Notes: a model not told the origin generated them from the sequence alone. Shown: positions 29,720-39,202, numbered from the stretch's first letter. The stretch is DNA of 64,000 bases from Comamonadaceae bacterium (GCA_947375135.1 CANCER010000005.1:62001-126000); one strand, 5' to 3'. Program-made: numbers and translations.

Positions 29720-30562
29720 ATGACCATACAAAAAGGCAAACTTCGTTGGACGCTGATAGGCGCGCCCCTGCTGTGGCAGCTGCTGTTCTTTGCGCTGCCC
29801 CTGCTGTTTCTGCTGGTGATCTCGTTCTGGTCGGTGCAGAACTTTCAACTCACCCCCGGCTTCACCCTCAAGAACTGGGTCACCATGCTGGGCCGTGACA
29901 CCTTCTGGTCCGCCTACACCTACACCTGGCAACTGGCCCTGGCCGCGGCCTGCGGCTCTACCTTGTTTGCCCTGCCTGCCGCCTACAGCATCAGCTTTCA
30001 CCTGTCGGCGCGCATGCGCACCCTGGCCATGATGCTGCTGGTGATTCCCTTCTTCACCTGCTACCTGGTACGGGCCTATGCGTGGCAGATTTTCCTCTCC
30101 GACAACGGGGTGATCAACTCCCTGCTCGCCCCGCTGGGGATGGAGCCCCTGCCCATGCTCAATACGGCCTTCGGCTCCTGGGTGGGTTACCTCACCCTGT
30201 GCATGCCGCTGGTGGTGCTGATCCAGGTGATGGGCATGCTGCAGATCGACCGCAGTCTGATCGAGGCCGCGCGCAACTTAAGCGCCGGGCCCTGGCGCAC
30301 GCTGGTGGAGGTGGTGATTCCCTCCATCCGGCCGGCCCTGGTGGTGGCCTGGCTGTTTGCCTTCATCCTCTCATTTGGCGACTTCGTCAGCCCGACCTAC
30401 CTGGGCGGTGGCGCCTCGCCCACCCTGAGCAACCTGATCATCGACACCGTGAAGTCGGGCCAGCAGTGGCCGCGTGCCGCCGTGGTGGCGATTGCCATGA
30501 TTGCCACGCTGGTGGCCACCTCGCTGCTGGCAGTGGGCTACGCATACAAGGGGAAGAAATGA
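29720..30562 (+). CDS. ABC transporter permease (PotB-like)
   Basis: 280-residue inner-membrane permease with about six helices and the permease loop EAARNLSAGPWRTLVEVVIP (residues about 178-197) that contacts the ATPase. Belongs to the polyamine/opine/phosphonate (POPT) importer family. Overlaps the second permease gene by 4 bases (ATGA). Confidence 0.92.
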   Translation: MTIQKGKLRWTLIGAPLLWQLLFFALPLLFLLVISFWSVQNFQLTPGFTLKNWVTMLGRDTFWSAYTYTWQLALAAACGSTLFALPAAYSISFHLSARMRTLAMMLLVIPFFTCYLVRAYAWQIFLSDNGVINSLLAPLGMEPLPMLNTAFGSWVGYLTLCMPLVVLIQVMGMLQIDRSLIEAARNLSAGPWRTLVEVVIPSIRPALVVAWLFAFILSFGDFVSPTYLGGGASPTLSNLIIDTVKSGQQWPRAAVVAIAMIATLVATSLLAVGYAYKGKK

Positions 30563-31365
30563 TCTGGAATCTGATTCGCGCCGGTGGCCGTCTGTATCTG
30601 TTGTCGGTGATCGCCATCATCCTGGCGCCGCTGCTGGCCAGCCTGGTGTTTTCCTTCAACGCCGACCGCTTTCCCTCGCTGCCACTCAAGGGCTTTACCA
30701 CCGAGTGGTATGTGCTGACCTTTACCGATCCGGATGTGATTGAAGCCATCAAGCGCAGCTTCATGGTGGCCATTCCGGTGGGGATCGTGTCCACCCTCTT
30801 GGGCTTCGCTGCAGCCTATAGCGACTACCGTTACAGCTTTCGCGGCAAGGGCCTTTTCAATCTGATGATGTTGCTGCCGCCCACGATTCCGGCGGTCATC
30901 ATGGGCCTGGCCATGTTGTCCTATCTGTCGCGCGTCAACCTGGCCGGCAATGTGGTCTCCATTTTCATCAGCCATGTGGTGACCGGCTTGCCGTTTGCCA
31001 TGGCCCTGATCCGCCTGCGCCTGGCGCAGATGGACCCTTCGCTTGAGCAGGCCGCCTGGAACCTGCGCGCCAACGCCCTGCAGTCTCTGAGCCATGTGGT
31101 GCTGCCCTATTGCAAGCAAAGCCTGTTTGCCGCCTTCCTGATCACCACCGCCGTGTCGTTTGACGAGTTTGCCGTGGCCTGGTTTGTCTCCGGCCTGGAA
31201 GAGACAGTGCCGGTGCGCGTGCTGATCTTCCTGCAGGGCCAGGTCAGCCCCCGCATCAATGCCATCGGCACCGCCGTGTTTGCCACCTCCATCCTGCTGG
31301 TGGTGCTGGCCATGGCCTTGTCGGGCCTGGGTAAAAGCATGCGCCCCAAAGAGCCCGGGCAATAG
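30559..31365 (+). CDS. ABC transporter permease (PotC-like)
   Basis: 268-residue second permease subunit with about six helices and the ATPase-docking loop EQAAWNLRANALQSLSHVVLP. The ATG at 30559 overlaps the stop of the first permease. Pairs with it to form the membrane channel of the putative creatine/creatinine importer. Confidence 0.92.
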   Translation: MIWNLIRAGGRLYLLSVIAIILAPLLASLVFSFNADRFPSLPLKGFTTEWYVLTFTDPDVIEAIKRSFMVAIPVGIVSTLLGFAAAYSDYRYSFRGKGLFNLMMLLPPTIPAVIMGLAMLSYLSRVNLAGNVVSIFISHVVTGLPFAMALIRLRLAQMDPSLEQAAWNLRANALQSLSHVVLPYCKQSLFAAFLITTAVSFDEFAVAWFVSGLEETVPVRVLIFLQGQVSPRINAIGTAVFATSILLVVLAMALSGLGKSMRPKEPGQ

Positions 31366-31391
31366 ATTCAAAGCATCACTCGAGAACATCC

Positions 31392-32477
31392 ATGGCAGAC
31401 CACCTGATAGAGATTGACCGCGTCACCAAAAGTTTTGGTGCCTATACCGCGGTGACACAAACGTCGCTCACCATTGCGCGCGGCGAGTTCCTGGCCATCA
31501 TGGGCTCCAGCGGCTGTGGCAAGACCACGCTCTTGCGCATGCTGGCCGGCCTGGAAGAGCCCAGCAGCGGCGAGATCCGGCTGGACGGCGTGCTGCAAAA
31601 CGGCCTGCCCGCCTGGGAGCGCGATTTGCCCCTGGTGTGGCAAAGCCTGGCGCTGTTCCCCTTTTTGAGCGTGCTGGACAACGTGTCCTTTGGCCTGAAG
31701 ATGCGCGGCATGGCCAAGGCAGAGCGCCACGCCAAGTCCCAGGTCTGGCTCAAGAAGCTGGAGCTCGAAGAGTTTGCCCAGCGCAATGTCTCGCAACTCT
31801 CAGGCGGGCAGCGCCAGCGCGTGGCATTGGCGCGCGCCCTGGTCACCGAGCCCAAGGTGCTGCTGCTGGACGAACCCCTGAGCGCGCTCGACGCCCACCT
31901 GAGCGTGCGCATGCAGGCGCTGCTGCGCTCGCTGCAGCGCGAACTGGGCATCACCTTCATCTACGTGACCCACAGCCAGACCGAAGCCTTCTCCATGGCC
32001 GACCGGGTGGTGGTGATGAGCCGCGGCAAGGTCGAGCAGATCGGCGCGCCCAAAGACATCTACCGCCATCCGGCCAACCGTTTTGTGGCGGAGTTCATCG
32101 GCAATGTGAATATTTTCCGGGGCCTGGTGGAGGCCGTGGCCCATGGCGTGGCCACGCTGCGCACGCCGCTGGGCTTGATGACGGCGTCGGTGGGCAAGGT
32201 GGAAGTGCAAGTGGGTGCAGAGGCGGACTTCTTCATCAACGCAGACCAGATGCAACTGGGCCCAGCCGCAGGCGAAGCCAACCACATGCAGGGCAAGCTG
32301 CTGAGCTACAAGTTTGTCGGCAACATGGTGACCTTGTATCTGGAATGTGCTGGAGGCGCGGAACTCAAACTCAATATTCCGGAGCCAGCCTACGACAGTG
32401 CCGGGATCAAGATTGGCGACACCCTGCAAACCAACTGGACGGCCAGCGCCGCCCATATGTTTCAACAGTCCGCGTGA
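31392..32477 (+). CDS. ABC transporter ATP-binding protein (PotA-like)
   Basis: 361-residue ATPase: Walker A GSSGCGKTTLL (around residue 37-47), signature LSGGQRQRVALARAL, Walker B LLLDEPLSALD, switch His in YVTHSQTEAF, and a C-terminal TOBE domain (about 280-355) that may sense substrate. It energises the preceding permeases. Creatininase follows 31 bases later in the same direction. Confidence 0.94.
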   Translation: MADHLIEIDRVTKSFGAYTAVTQTSLTIARGEFLAIMGSSGCGKTTLLRMLAGLEEPSSGEIRLDGVLQNGLPAWERDLPLVWQSLALFPFLSVLDNVSFGLKMRGMAKAERHAKSQVWLKKLELEEFAQRNVSQLSGGQRQRVALARALVTEPKVLLLDEPLSALDAHLSVRMQALLRSLQRELGITFIYVTHSQTEAFSMADRVVVMSRGKVEQIGAPKDIYRHPANRFVAEFIGNVNIFRGLVEAVAHGVATLRTPLGLMTASVGKVEVQVGAEADFFINADQMQLGPAAGEANHMQGKLLSYKFVGNMVTLYLECAGGAELKLNIPEPAYDSAGIKIGDTLQTNWTASAAHMFQQSA

Positions 32478-32508
32478 TGAACCGCGCATCCCCAAAAAAG
32501 GTAAGAAG

Positions 32509-33288
32509 ATGACCCACAGCGTAATGATTGGCGAACTGACCTGGCCCGTCTACGATGCCCTGGTGAAAGACGGCCAGACCATGGTGCTGCTCCCCATTGG
32601 CGCACTGGAACAGCACGGCCACCACATGTCCATGAACCCGGATGTGCTGCTGCCCACCGCCATGGCCGAAAAAGTGGCGCGCAACATCGGCGCTCTGGTG
32701 GCTCCGGCTATTGCCTACGGTTACAAGTCGCAGCAAAAAAGCGGCGGCGGTAACCACATGCCCGGCACCACCAGCCTGGACGGCGCCACGGTAACCAACA
32801 CCATCAAGGACGTGCTCAAGGAATTTGCCCGTCATGGCGTGCGCAAGGTCACCATGGTCAACGGCCACTTCGAGAACTCCATGTTCATCGTCGAAGGCGT
32901 GGATCTGGCCCTGCGCGAACTGCGCTGGGAAGGCATCCATGACTTCTCGGTTGTGGTGCTCTCGTACTGGGACTTTGTGACCGAAGACACCATCCGCGAG
33001 ATTTACCCCTACGGCTTTCCGGGCTGGGCGGTGGAGCACGGCGGCGTGCTGGAAACCTCCCTGATGCTGCACCTGCACCCGAATCTGGTGGACATGTCCA
33101 AGGTGGTGGAACAAGAGCCGGCCACCTTTCCGCCCTATGACTTCTACCCCGTCAAGCCGGAGTGGACGCCCTGCTCGGGCTGCCTGTCATCGGCCAAGCC
33201 GGCCTCTGCCAGCAAGGGTAAGCTTTTGTTCGAGGTCTGTGTCGAGGGCATCAGCCGCGAACTGAAAACCGCTTTCCCCGCGCGCTAA
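32509..33288 (+). CDS. crnA: Creatininase (creatinine amidohydrolase)
   Basis: Interconverts creatinine and creatine. 259 residues, near the 260 of the Pseudomonas enzyme. The binuclear metal ligands E34, H36, D45, H120 and E122 are all present at exactly those positions (GALEQHGHHM, NPDVLLPT, VNGHFEN). The start ATG at 32509 has AGGTAAGAAG directly upstream. Together with creatinase it converts creatinine to sarcosine and urea; sarcosine oxidase or urease genes are not in this window. Confidence 0.95.
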   Translation: MTHSVMIGELTWPVYDALVKDGQTMVLLPIGALEQHGHHMSMNPDVLLPTAMAEKVARNIGALVAPAIAYGYKSQQKSGGGNHMPGTTSLDGATVTNTIKDVLKEFARHGVRKVTMVNGHFENSMFIVEGVDLALRELRWEGIHDFSVVVLSYWDFVTEDTIREIYPYGFPGWAVEHGGVLETSLMLHLHPNLVDMSKVVEQEPATFPPYDFYPVKPEWTPCSGCLSSAKPASASKGKLLFEVCVEGISRELKTAFPAR

Positions 33289-33307
33289 GCCCGGCCTTCC
33301 CGCACCC

Positions 33308-34276
33308 ATGCGCCGCAAACTCTCCGTCGGCTTTGTGCTGGCGCCCAACTTCACGCTGCTGGCGCTGTCGGCCTTTGTAGACACCCTGCGCCTGGCCGCC
33401 GACGAGGGCGACCGCAGCCGGCCCATCCTGTGCGCCTGGACGGTGCTGAGCGACACCATGCGCCCGGTACGCAGCAGCAGCGGCATCAGTGTGAATCCGG
33501 ATGCCGAGCTGCAAGACCCGAAACAGTTTGACTACCTGGTGGTGGTGGGCGGCACGCTGAGCACCGATCTGCTGTCCAAGGGCATGTCGGTCTATCTGCA
33601 AGAGGCCGCACGCGCCGGCGTGCCGCTGGTGGGCATTTGCACCGGCAGCTTTGTGCTGGCGCGCCTGGGCCTGATGCAGGGGCGGCACAGTTGCATCAGC
33701 TGGTTCCACCACGAGGAATTTCGCGCGCTCTATCCGGATATGAAGGCCAGCTCGGATGAGCTGTTCATTGTCGATGGCGACCGGCTGACCTGCGCCGGGG
33801 GCACCAGCGTGGTTCATCTGGCGGCCCACCTGGTCAAACAGTTTTGCGGCGAGGCGGCGGCCGAAAAGGCGCTGCGCATCATGATCGAGCAGTCCACGCT
33901 GCCGGCCAAGTTCCCGCAGCCGCAGCCCTTTCAAACCCCCAAGACGCGCGATCTGCGCGTGCGCAAGGCCATGCTGCTGATGGAGCGCAATCTGGAGTCG
34001 CCCCTCACCGCCGAATTTGTGGCCCGCCATGTGGGCGTCAGCGTGCGCCAGCTGGAGCGCCTGTTCAAGACCGAGGTCGGCTGCAGCCCCTCCGGCTTTG
34101 CCCTGCGCATCCGCCTGGCCCATGCGCGCCAGCGCCTGCTGCACAGCCAGGAGCCGGTGGCCGACATTGCGCTGCAAAGCGGCTTTGTCAATCGATCGCA
34201 CTTTGCGCGCAGCTTCAGGCTGGAGTTCGGGGTCACACCCAGCGCATTGCGCGAGCAGCAGGTGGCGGCGACCTAG
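33308..34276 (+). CDS. GlxA-family transcriptional regulator (DJ-1/PfpI plus AraC), second of two
   Basis: 322 residues with the same two-domain layout as the regulator at 25964. It keeps a Cys at the DJ-1 elbow (VGICTGSFVLARLG). The C-terminal AraC domain runs from about residue 215 (AMLLMERNLESPLTAEFVARHV). It ends the creatinine island 20 bases after creatininase. Two non-identical GlxA regulators flanking one pathway suggest separate control of the two ends or by two ligands; this is inference. Confidence 0.88.
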   Translation: MRRKLSVGFVLAPNFTLLALSAFVDTLRLAADEGDRSRPILCAWTVLSDTMRPVRSSSGISVNPDAELQDPKQFDYLVVVGGTLSTDLLSKGMSVYLQEAARAGVPLVGICTGSFVLARLGLMQGRHSCISWFHHEEFRALYPDMKASSDELFIVDGDRLTCAGGTSVVHLAAHLVKQFCGEAAAEKALRIMIEQSTLPAKFPQPQPFQTPKTRDLRVRKAMLLMERNLESPLTAEFVARHVGVSVRQLERLFKTEVGCSPSGFALRIRLAHARQRLLHSQEPVADIALQSGFVNRSHFARSFRLEFGVTPSALREQQVAAT

Positions 34277-34309
34277 AAAGCAGCCGCGTTTGCGCCGCAT
34301 ACTTGGCGC

Positions 34310-36010
34310 ATGCGCAAAGCGGATTTACCAGAAGGAAAAAGCCTGCTGCCCGACATCGTGGCCGGCCTGTGCGTGGCCGGCCTGCTGCTGCCCGAGGCCG
34401 TGGCCTATGCCGGGCTGGCGCATCTGCCCGTGGGCCACGCGCTCACCGCCGTGGTGTTGGGGCTGGTGCTCTATGCACTGTTCGGCGGCAGCCGCTTTGC
34501 CATCGTGGCGCCCACCTCGTCCACTGCCGTGTTGGCGGCTGCGGCTGCGGTTTCCATGACTGGCGCTTACAGCCTGGCCAATGCCGCGGCCTACACACAG
34601 GCGGTGATGGCGCTGGTGCTGCTCAGCGGCCTGCTGCTGATGCTGCTGGCGGCGGCACGCCAGGGCCAGCTCTCGTCCTATATCTCGCGGCCGGTGCTCA
34701 AGGGTTTTGCCTTTGCGCTGGCGCTCACCATTGTGGTCAAGCAGTTGCCCGATGCGCTGGGGCTGGAACTGTCGGCAGCTGTCCGTGCCGACCCCTTCTC
34801 ACTGCTGTACTTTGCACTCACGCAGCTGCAGGTCTGGCATCTGCCCAGCGTCTTGCTGGCCTTGACCGCTGGCGCTCTGATGGGGTGGCTGCGGCGCTGG
34901 CCGCGCCTGCCCGGCTCCCTGCTGGTGATGCTGCTGTCCATCGGCTTGACGCAGTTGCCGGGCTGGTCAGACCTGGCGGTGCAACAGGTGGGCGCGGTGG
35001 CTAGCCCGACCTTTGCCATGGGCCTGCCGCATCTGCCCTTGAATGACTGGCTGCGCGCCGGTGAGCTGGCCTTCGGGCTGGTGATGCTGGTGTTTGCCGA
35101 GTCCTGGGGCAGCATGCGCAGCCAGGCGCTGATCCATGGCGACCAGCTGAATGCCAACCGCGAGTTGCTGGTGCTGGGTGTCTGCAATGTGGGCGCTGGC
35201 CTGCTGCAGGGCATGGTGGTGGGGGCGGGCTTCTCGGCCACCAGCGCCAATGCGGCCGCTGGTGCGGTGTCGCGCAAGGCCGGTGCCGTGGCGCTGCTGG
35301 CGGTGTTGCTGGTTCTGTTCTTCGCCCTGCCTGCACTGCATTGGTTGCCCCGCCCGGTACTGGCGGTGGCGGTGATCAGCGCGCTCTGGCATGCCCTGTC
35401 GGTGCGCCCCCTGCTGGACGTCTGGCGCATGAACCGCGACCGCTGGCTTTTGCTGGCCGCCGTGCTGTCGGTGCTGTTGCTGGGCGTGCTGGACGGCATG
35501 CTGGCGGCCATCGGCCTGTCGGTGCTGGGCGCGCTGCACCGCTTCAGCCAGCCGGTGGTGCATGAGCTGGGTGAGTTGGGCGACAGCCGCAACTATGTGG
35601 ACGTGCGGGTGCAACAGGGCGCGCATGCCCAAGCGGGTCTGTTGATTCTGCGGCCGGAAGAGCCGCTGTTTTTTGGCAGCGCCGAGCGCGTCATGGGCGA
35701 GGTGCTGCGTCTGGCGGGCGGACGGGCCGGGCTGCACACCGTGATCCTGAGTCTGGAAGAAAGCGCGGATTTGGACAGCACGGCGGTGGACTGCCTGATG
35801 GAGCTGCGCCACAGCCTGCAAGCGGCGCAGAAGACGCTGCTGCTGGCACGCGCAAAAACCACGGTGCGCGACCTGCTGTTGCGGGTGGATCCGGAAGGCA
35901 TGGGCCATGAGGGGCAGCTGTTCTGGAGCGTGGCCGATGCGGTGGCGGTGGCTACCTGCGGCGAGGCGCCAGCCAACGGCGAAGCGGGTAACAACCGTCA
36001 GTCGGCCTGA
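34310..36010 (+). CDS. SulP-family anion transporter with STAS domain
   Basis: 566 residues, about 10-12 membrane helices followed by a cytoplasmic STAS domain (about 425-545, with VILSLEESADLDSTAVDCLMEL). The family imports sulfate, bicarbonate or other anions with proton or sodium; the substrate is not visible here. The first helices hold the conserved LLLPEAVAYAGLAHLP. Overlaps the convergent gene on the other strand by 13 bases. A second, different SulP gene is at 49269. Confidence 0.9.
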   Translation: MRKADLPEGKSLLPDIVAGLCVAGLLLPEAVAYAGLAHLPVGHALTAVVLGLVLYALFGGSRFAIVAPTSSTAVLAAAAAVSMTGAYSLANAAAYTQAVMALVLLSGLLLMLLAAARQGQLSSYISRPVLKGFAFALALTIVVKQLPDALGLELSAAVRADPFSLLYFALTQLQVWHLPSVLLALTAGALMGWLRRWPRLPGSLLVMLLSIGLTQLPGWSDLAVQQVGAVASPTFAMGLPHLPLNDWLRAGELAFGLVMLVFAESWGSMRSQALIHGDQLNANRELLVLGVCNVGAGLLQGMVVGAGFSATSANAAAGAVSRKAGAVALLAVLLVLFFALPALHWLPRPVLAVAVISALWHALSVRPLLDVWRMNRDRWLLLAAVLSVLLLGVLDGMLAAIGLSVLGALHRFSQPVVHELGELGDSRNYVDVRVQQGAHAQAGLLILRPEEPLFFGSAERVMGEVLRLAGGRAGLHTVILSLEESADLDSTAVDCLMELRHSLQAAQKTLLLARAKTTVRDLLLRVDPEGMGHEGQLFWSVADAVAVATCGEAPANGEAGNNRQSA

Positions 36011-36738
36011 ACCCAGCGTCCGGAATCCGGACACAAAGTGGCGCGCGCACCATGCACCAGAATCTGCTCTTCATCCAGCAGCAGGGCGCGTGCGGCATCT
36101 GTGTCGAAGGTGACACCCAGTGCCTGCGCCACGCCGGCGTTTTCGATCGGCAGTTCCCAGGTCAGGAAGATGAGGCTGCCGTCCTGCTCCGCGGGGAAAT
36201 CGGCCGCCAGAAAACCGCTGCTGTGGCGTGCAATGACGGCATGGGGCTGTCCGGTATCAAACACCACGGCCGTGCCCCGGGTCAGCGGGATGCGGTCGCC
36301 CGTGTGCGGGAAATGCAGGTCCCACCCGCGGTCCTCGCTCAGGAACAGATTGCAAAAGGCCATGCCGCCATACTGTGCGCCGTCATGGTGGTAGCACGCG
36401 CCACGGCAGGCCATCAGGGCCACCTCACTGGTAGCCAGCAGCTCCTGCAAACCGAGCCCGCGCGTCCAGTCGGCCACGGCCTGCACGCAATGCCGGTAAT
36501 CCGGCCAGCGGGCCCGTGCGCGCACCAGTGACAGGGCTTCCACATCGCCGGGCTCCAGGCCCAGGTGCACGCCGGTTTCCCTCTGCCAGTCGGTCAGCAG
36601 CCGGGCATTGGGCGCGGGCACGTTCAGCGTGGCTGTGCGCACGGCGGCACCCACGGAGCGGCTGCGCAGGGTCTGGCCGCTGCGGTAAAAGGCGACTGCA
36701 GGGCTTGGCACCGCGTGCAGGGAAGTGGGGACGCTCAT
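35998..36738 (-). CDS. Uncharacterised protein with an HxD...H pattern (possible 2-oxoglutarate/Fe(II) dioxygenase fold)
   Basis: 246 residues, cytosolic, no signal peptide. H117, D119 and H166 (CYHHDGAQYG ... DTGQPHAVIAR) are spaced like the iron facial triad of 2-oxoglutarate dioxygenases, and the beta-rich segment FCNLFLSEDRGWDLHFPHTG between them fits a cupin-like barrel. I do not recognise the family, so function is inference. It stands alone, convergent with the SulP gene and divergent from the gts operon. Confidence 0.6.
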   Translation of the reverse strand: MSVPTSLHAVPSPAVAFYRSGQTLRSRSVGAAVRTATLNVPAPNARLLTDWQRETGVHLGLEPGDVEALSLVRARARWPDYRHCVQAVADWTRGLGLQELLATSEVALMACRGACYHHDGAQYGGMAFCNLFLSEDRGWDLHFPHTGDRIPLTRGTAVVFDTGQPHAVIARHSSGFLAADFPAEQDGSLIFLTWELPIENAGVAQALGVTFDTDAARALLLDEEQILVHGARATLCPDSGRWVQAD

Positions 36739-36964
36739 CCGCCCGAGTGTAGTCAGCCCTCAGACCCCCTGCTTGCGCAAAAGATGCGGATTCAAGTACC
36801 ACCAGATGGCCATGTATTGACAAGTATCAGTGCTTTGCGCTGCAACAGGATGACACTCCCGGTGTCTTCGCATGCATGCGTCACGCAGGGCATGGTGCTC
36901 TGTGGGGTGCAGCGATGCTCCTGCCCGGGTTCGGGCCGGGAGACTTAACCTTTGAGGAATAAAA

Positions 36965-38215
36965 ATGCACAAACTCTCGAAACTCGCCACTGCCGTGGCC
37001 ATGTTGCTTGCTGGCTCTGCGGTAATCGCCGGTGAAGTCGAAGTGCTGCACTGGTGGACATCCGGTGGCGAAGCCAAATCGGTGGCCGAACTCAAGAAGA
37101 TCATGCAGGAGAAGGGCAACACCTGGAAGGATTTTGCGGTAGCAGGCGGCGGCGGTGACAACGCCATGACCGTGCTCAAGAGCCGTGTGGTTTCCGGCAA
37201 CCCCCCTGCTGCTGCCCAGATCAAGGGCCCGGCCCTGCAGGAATGGGCTGCCGAAGGCGTGCTGGCCAATCTGGACCCGGTGGCCAAGGCCGAGAAGTGG
37301 GATGCCCTGTTGCCCAAGGTGGTGGCCGACATCATGAAGTACAAAGGCAATTACATTGCCGCACCGGTCAATGTGCACCGCGTTAACTGGATGTGGGCCA
37401 ACAGCGCCGTGCTCAAAAAAGCCGGTGTGGCTGGCGCGCCCAAAACCTGGCCTGAGTTTTTTGCAGCGGCCGACAAAGTCAAAAAAGTCGGCCTGATTGC
37501 CGTGGCGCACGGCGGCCAGAACTGGCAGGACTTCACGGTGTTTGAGTCGGTGGTGCTGGGGATTGGTGGTGCCAAGTTTTACAACGACGCGCTGGTCAAG
37601 CTGGATCAAAAAGCCCTGACCAGCCCGACCATGACCAAGTCGCTGGAAACCTTCCGCAAGGTGCATGGTTATGTGGACCCGGCTTCCCCAGGGCGGGACT
37701 GGAACCTGGCCACGGCCCTGGTGATCCAGGAAAAGGCGGCGTTCCAGTTCATGGGTGACTGGGCCAAGGGCGAGTTCACCACGGCCGGCAAGGTGCCGGG
37801 CAAGGACTACATCTGCGCGGCGGCTCCCGGAACCGAAAACGCCTATACCTTCAACGTGGATTCGTTTGCCATGTTCAAGCTCAAAGACGCTGCTGCCCAG
37901 AAGGCCCAGGCCGATCTGGCCTCCAGCATCATGGGGGTGCCGTTCCAGGAGATCTTCAACCTGAACAAGGGCTCTATCCCTGTGCGCCTGAACATGGACA
38001 TGGCCAAGTTTGACGACTGCGCCAAGCTCTCGGCCAAGGACTTTGTGGCCACGGCCAAGGCCGGTTCACTCGAGCCCTCCATTGCCCATGGCATGGCGGT
38101 AGCACCGGCGGCTGCCGGCGCCATTCAGGACGCAGTGAGCCAGTTCTGGAACGACGACAAGATCTCGGTGGCGGATGGTGTGAAGAACATCGCCAAGGCA
38201 GCCAAGACCCAGTAA
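36965..38215 (+). CDS. gtsA: Sugar ABC transporter substrate-binding protein (glucose/mannose type)
   Basis: 416-residue periplasmic binding protein with signal peptide (MLLAGSAVIAGEV), start of mature part EVEVLHWWTSGGEAKSVAEL, and ATALVIQEKAAFQFMGDWAKGEF, typical of GtsA/glucose-binding CUT1 proteins in Pseudomonas and Comamonadaceae. A ribosome site (TGAGGAAT) lies at 36951-36958. The 226 bases upstream hold the promoter region; a TTGACA at 36817-36822 is the only promoter-like element I notice. Confidence 0.9.
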   Translation: MHKLSKLATAVAMLLAGSAVIAGEVEVLHWWTSGGEAKSVAELKKIMQEKGNTWKDFAVAGGGGDNAMTVLKSRVVSGNPPAAAQIKGPALQEWAAEGVLANLDPVAKAEKWDALLPKVVADIMKYKGNYIAAPVNVHRVNWMWANSAVLKKAGVAGAPKTWPEFFAAADKVKKVGLIAVAHGGQNWQDFTVFESVVLGIGGAKFYNDALVKLDQKALTSPTMTKSLETFRKVHGYVDPASPGRDWNLATALVIQEKAAFQFMGDWAKGEFTTAGKVPGKDYICAAAPGTENAYTFNVDSFAMFKLKDAAAQKAQADLASSIMGVPFQEIFNLNKGSIPVRLNMDMAKFDDCAKLSAKDFVATAKAGSLEPSIAHGMAVAPAAAGAIQDAVSQFWNDDKISVADGVKNIAKAAKTQ

Positions 38216-38258
38216 CCCGCACCCAACCAAGGGCCGCAGCCTGCGCGCCTGTTGGACA

Positions 38259-38286
38259 GCCCCGCTCCCCGGTCGGGGGGTGGGGC
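38259..38286 (+). other. GC-rich intergenic hairpin between gtsA and gtsB
   Basis: GCCCC-G-CTCCCC (38259-38270) pairs with GGGGGG-T-GGGGC (38275-38286) around GGTC, with one G-U pair. It follows the binding-protein gene and has no T-run, so it resembles the stabilising stem-loops that raise binding-protein mRNA over permease mRNA. Confidence 0.55.
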
Positions 38287-38321
38287 GCTTCCCCTTCGCC
38301 AAGGTTTTACCAAGGTCACCC

Positions 38322-39200
38322 ATGAAAAAGCTGGAAAGCCTTTTGCCCAAACTGGTGGTGGCACCCGGATTCCTATTCGGCTTTGCCTTCATCTATGGCT
38401 TCATGATCTGGAACGGCCTGCTGTCCGTGACCCAGTCGCGCATGTTGCCCAATTACAGCGCGTTCGCCGGGCTCGAACAGTACGTCAAGCTCTGGGACAT
38501 GGACCGCTGGGTTGTGGCCCTGAAAAACTTGGGCATCTTCACCACCCTGTATGTGGGCGGCTCCATGGGGCTGGGCATGGTGTTGGCGATTTTTCTGGAC
38601 CAGAAGATCCGCATGGAAGGCTTTCTGCGCACCGTGTATCTGTACCCGATGGCCCTGTCCTTCATCGTCACCGGCACGGCCTGGAAATGGATTCTCAACC
38701 CCAGCCTGGGGCTGGAAAAGCTGATGCACGACCTGGGTTGGGCCAGCTTCCACTTTGACTGGCTGGTGCAAAGCGACACCGCCATTTACTGCGTGGTGAT
38801 TGCCGGTGTCTGGCAGTCGGCCGGTTTTGCCATGGCGCTGTTCCTGGCCGGGCTGCGCGGCATTGACGACAACATCATCAAGGCGGCGCAGATCGACGGT
38901 GCCTCGCTGCCGCGCATTTACTGGCGCATCATCCTGCCCATCATGCGACCGGTGGTGTTCTCCATCATCCTGGTGCTGTCGCACCTGTCAATCAAGGCCT
39001 TCGACTTGGTGATGGCGCTCACGGCCGGTGGCCCGGGCTACTCCACCGATGTGCCCGCCACCTTCATGTTCACCATGAGCTTCAACCGCGGCCAGCTCGG
39101 CCTGGGTGCTGCCAGCGCCACCATGATGCTGGCCACCGTGGCGGCGATTGTGGTGCCCTATCTGTACAGCGAGCTCCGCTCCAAACCCCACGAACGCTGA
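38322..39200 (+). CDS. gtsB: Sugar ABC transporter permease
   Basis: 292-residue CUT1 permease with about six helices and the EAA-type loop KAAQIDGASLPRIYWRIILP. ATG at 38322 has AAGG upstream at 38312-38315; the open frame reaches 38280 but only through the hairpin region. Two bases separate it from gtsC. Confidence 0.9.
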   Translation: MKKLESLLPKLVVAPGFLFGFAFIYGFMIWNGLLSVTQSRMLPNYSAFAGLEQYVKLWDMDRWVVALKNLGIFTTLYVGGSMGLGMVLAIFLDQKIRMEGFLRTVYLYPMALSFIVTGTAWKWILNPSLGLEKLMHDLGWASFHFDWLVQSDTAIYCVVIAGVWQSAGFAMALFLAGLRGIDDNIIKAAQIDGASLPRIYWRIILPIMRPVVFSIILVLSHLSIKAFDLVMALTAGGPGYSTDVPATFMFTMSFNRGQLGLGAASATMMLATVAAIVVPYLYSELRSKPHER

Positions 39201-39202
39201 CC

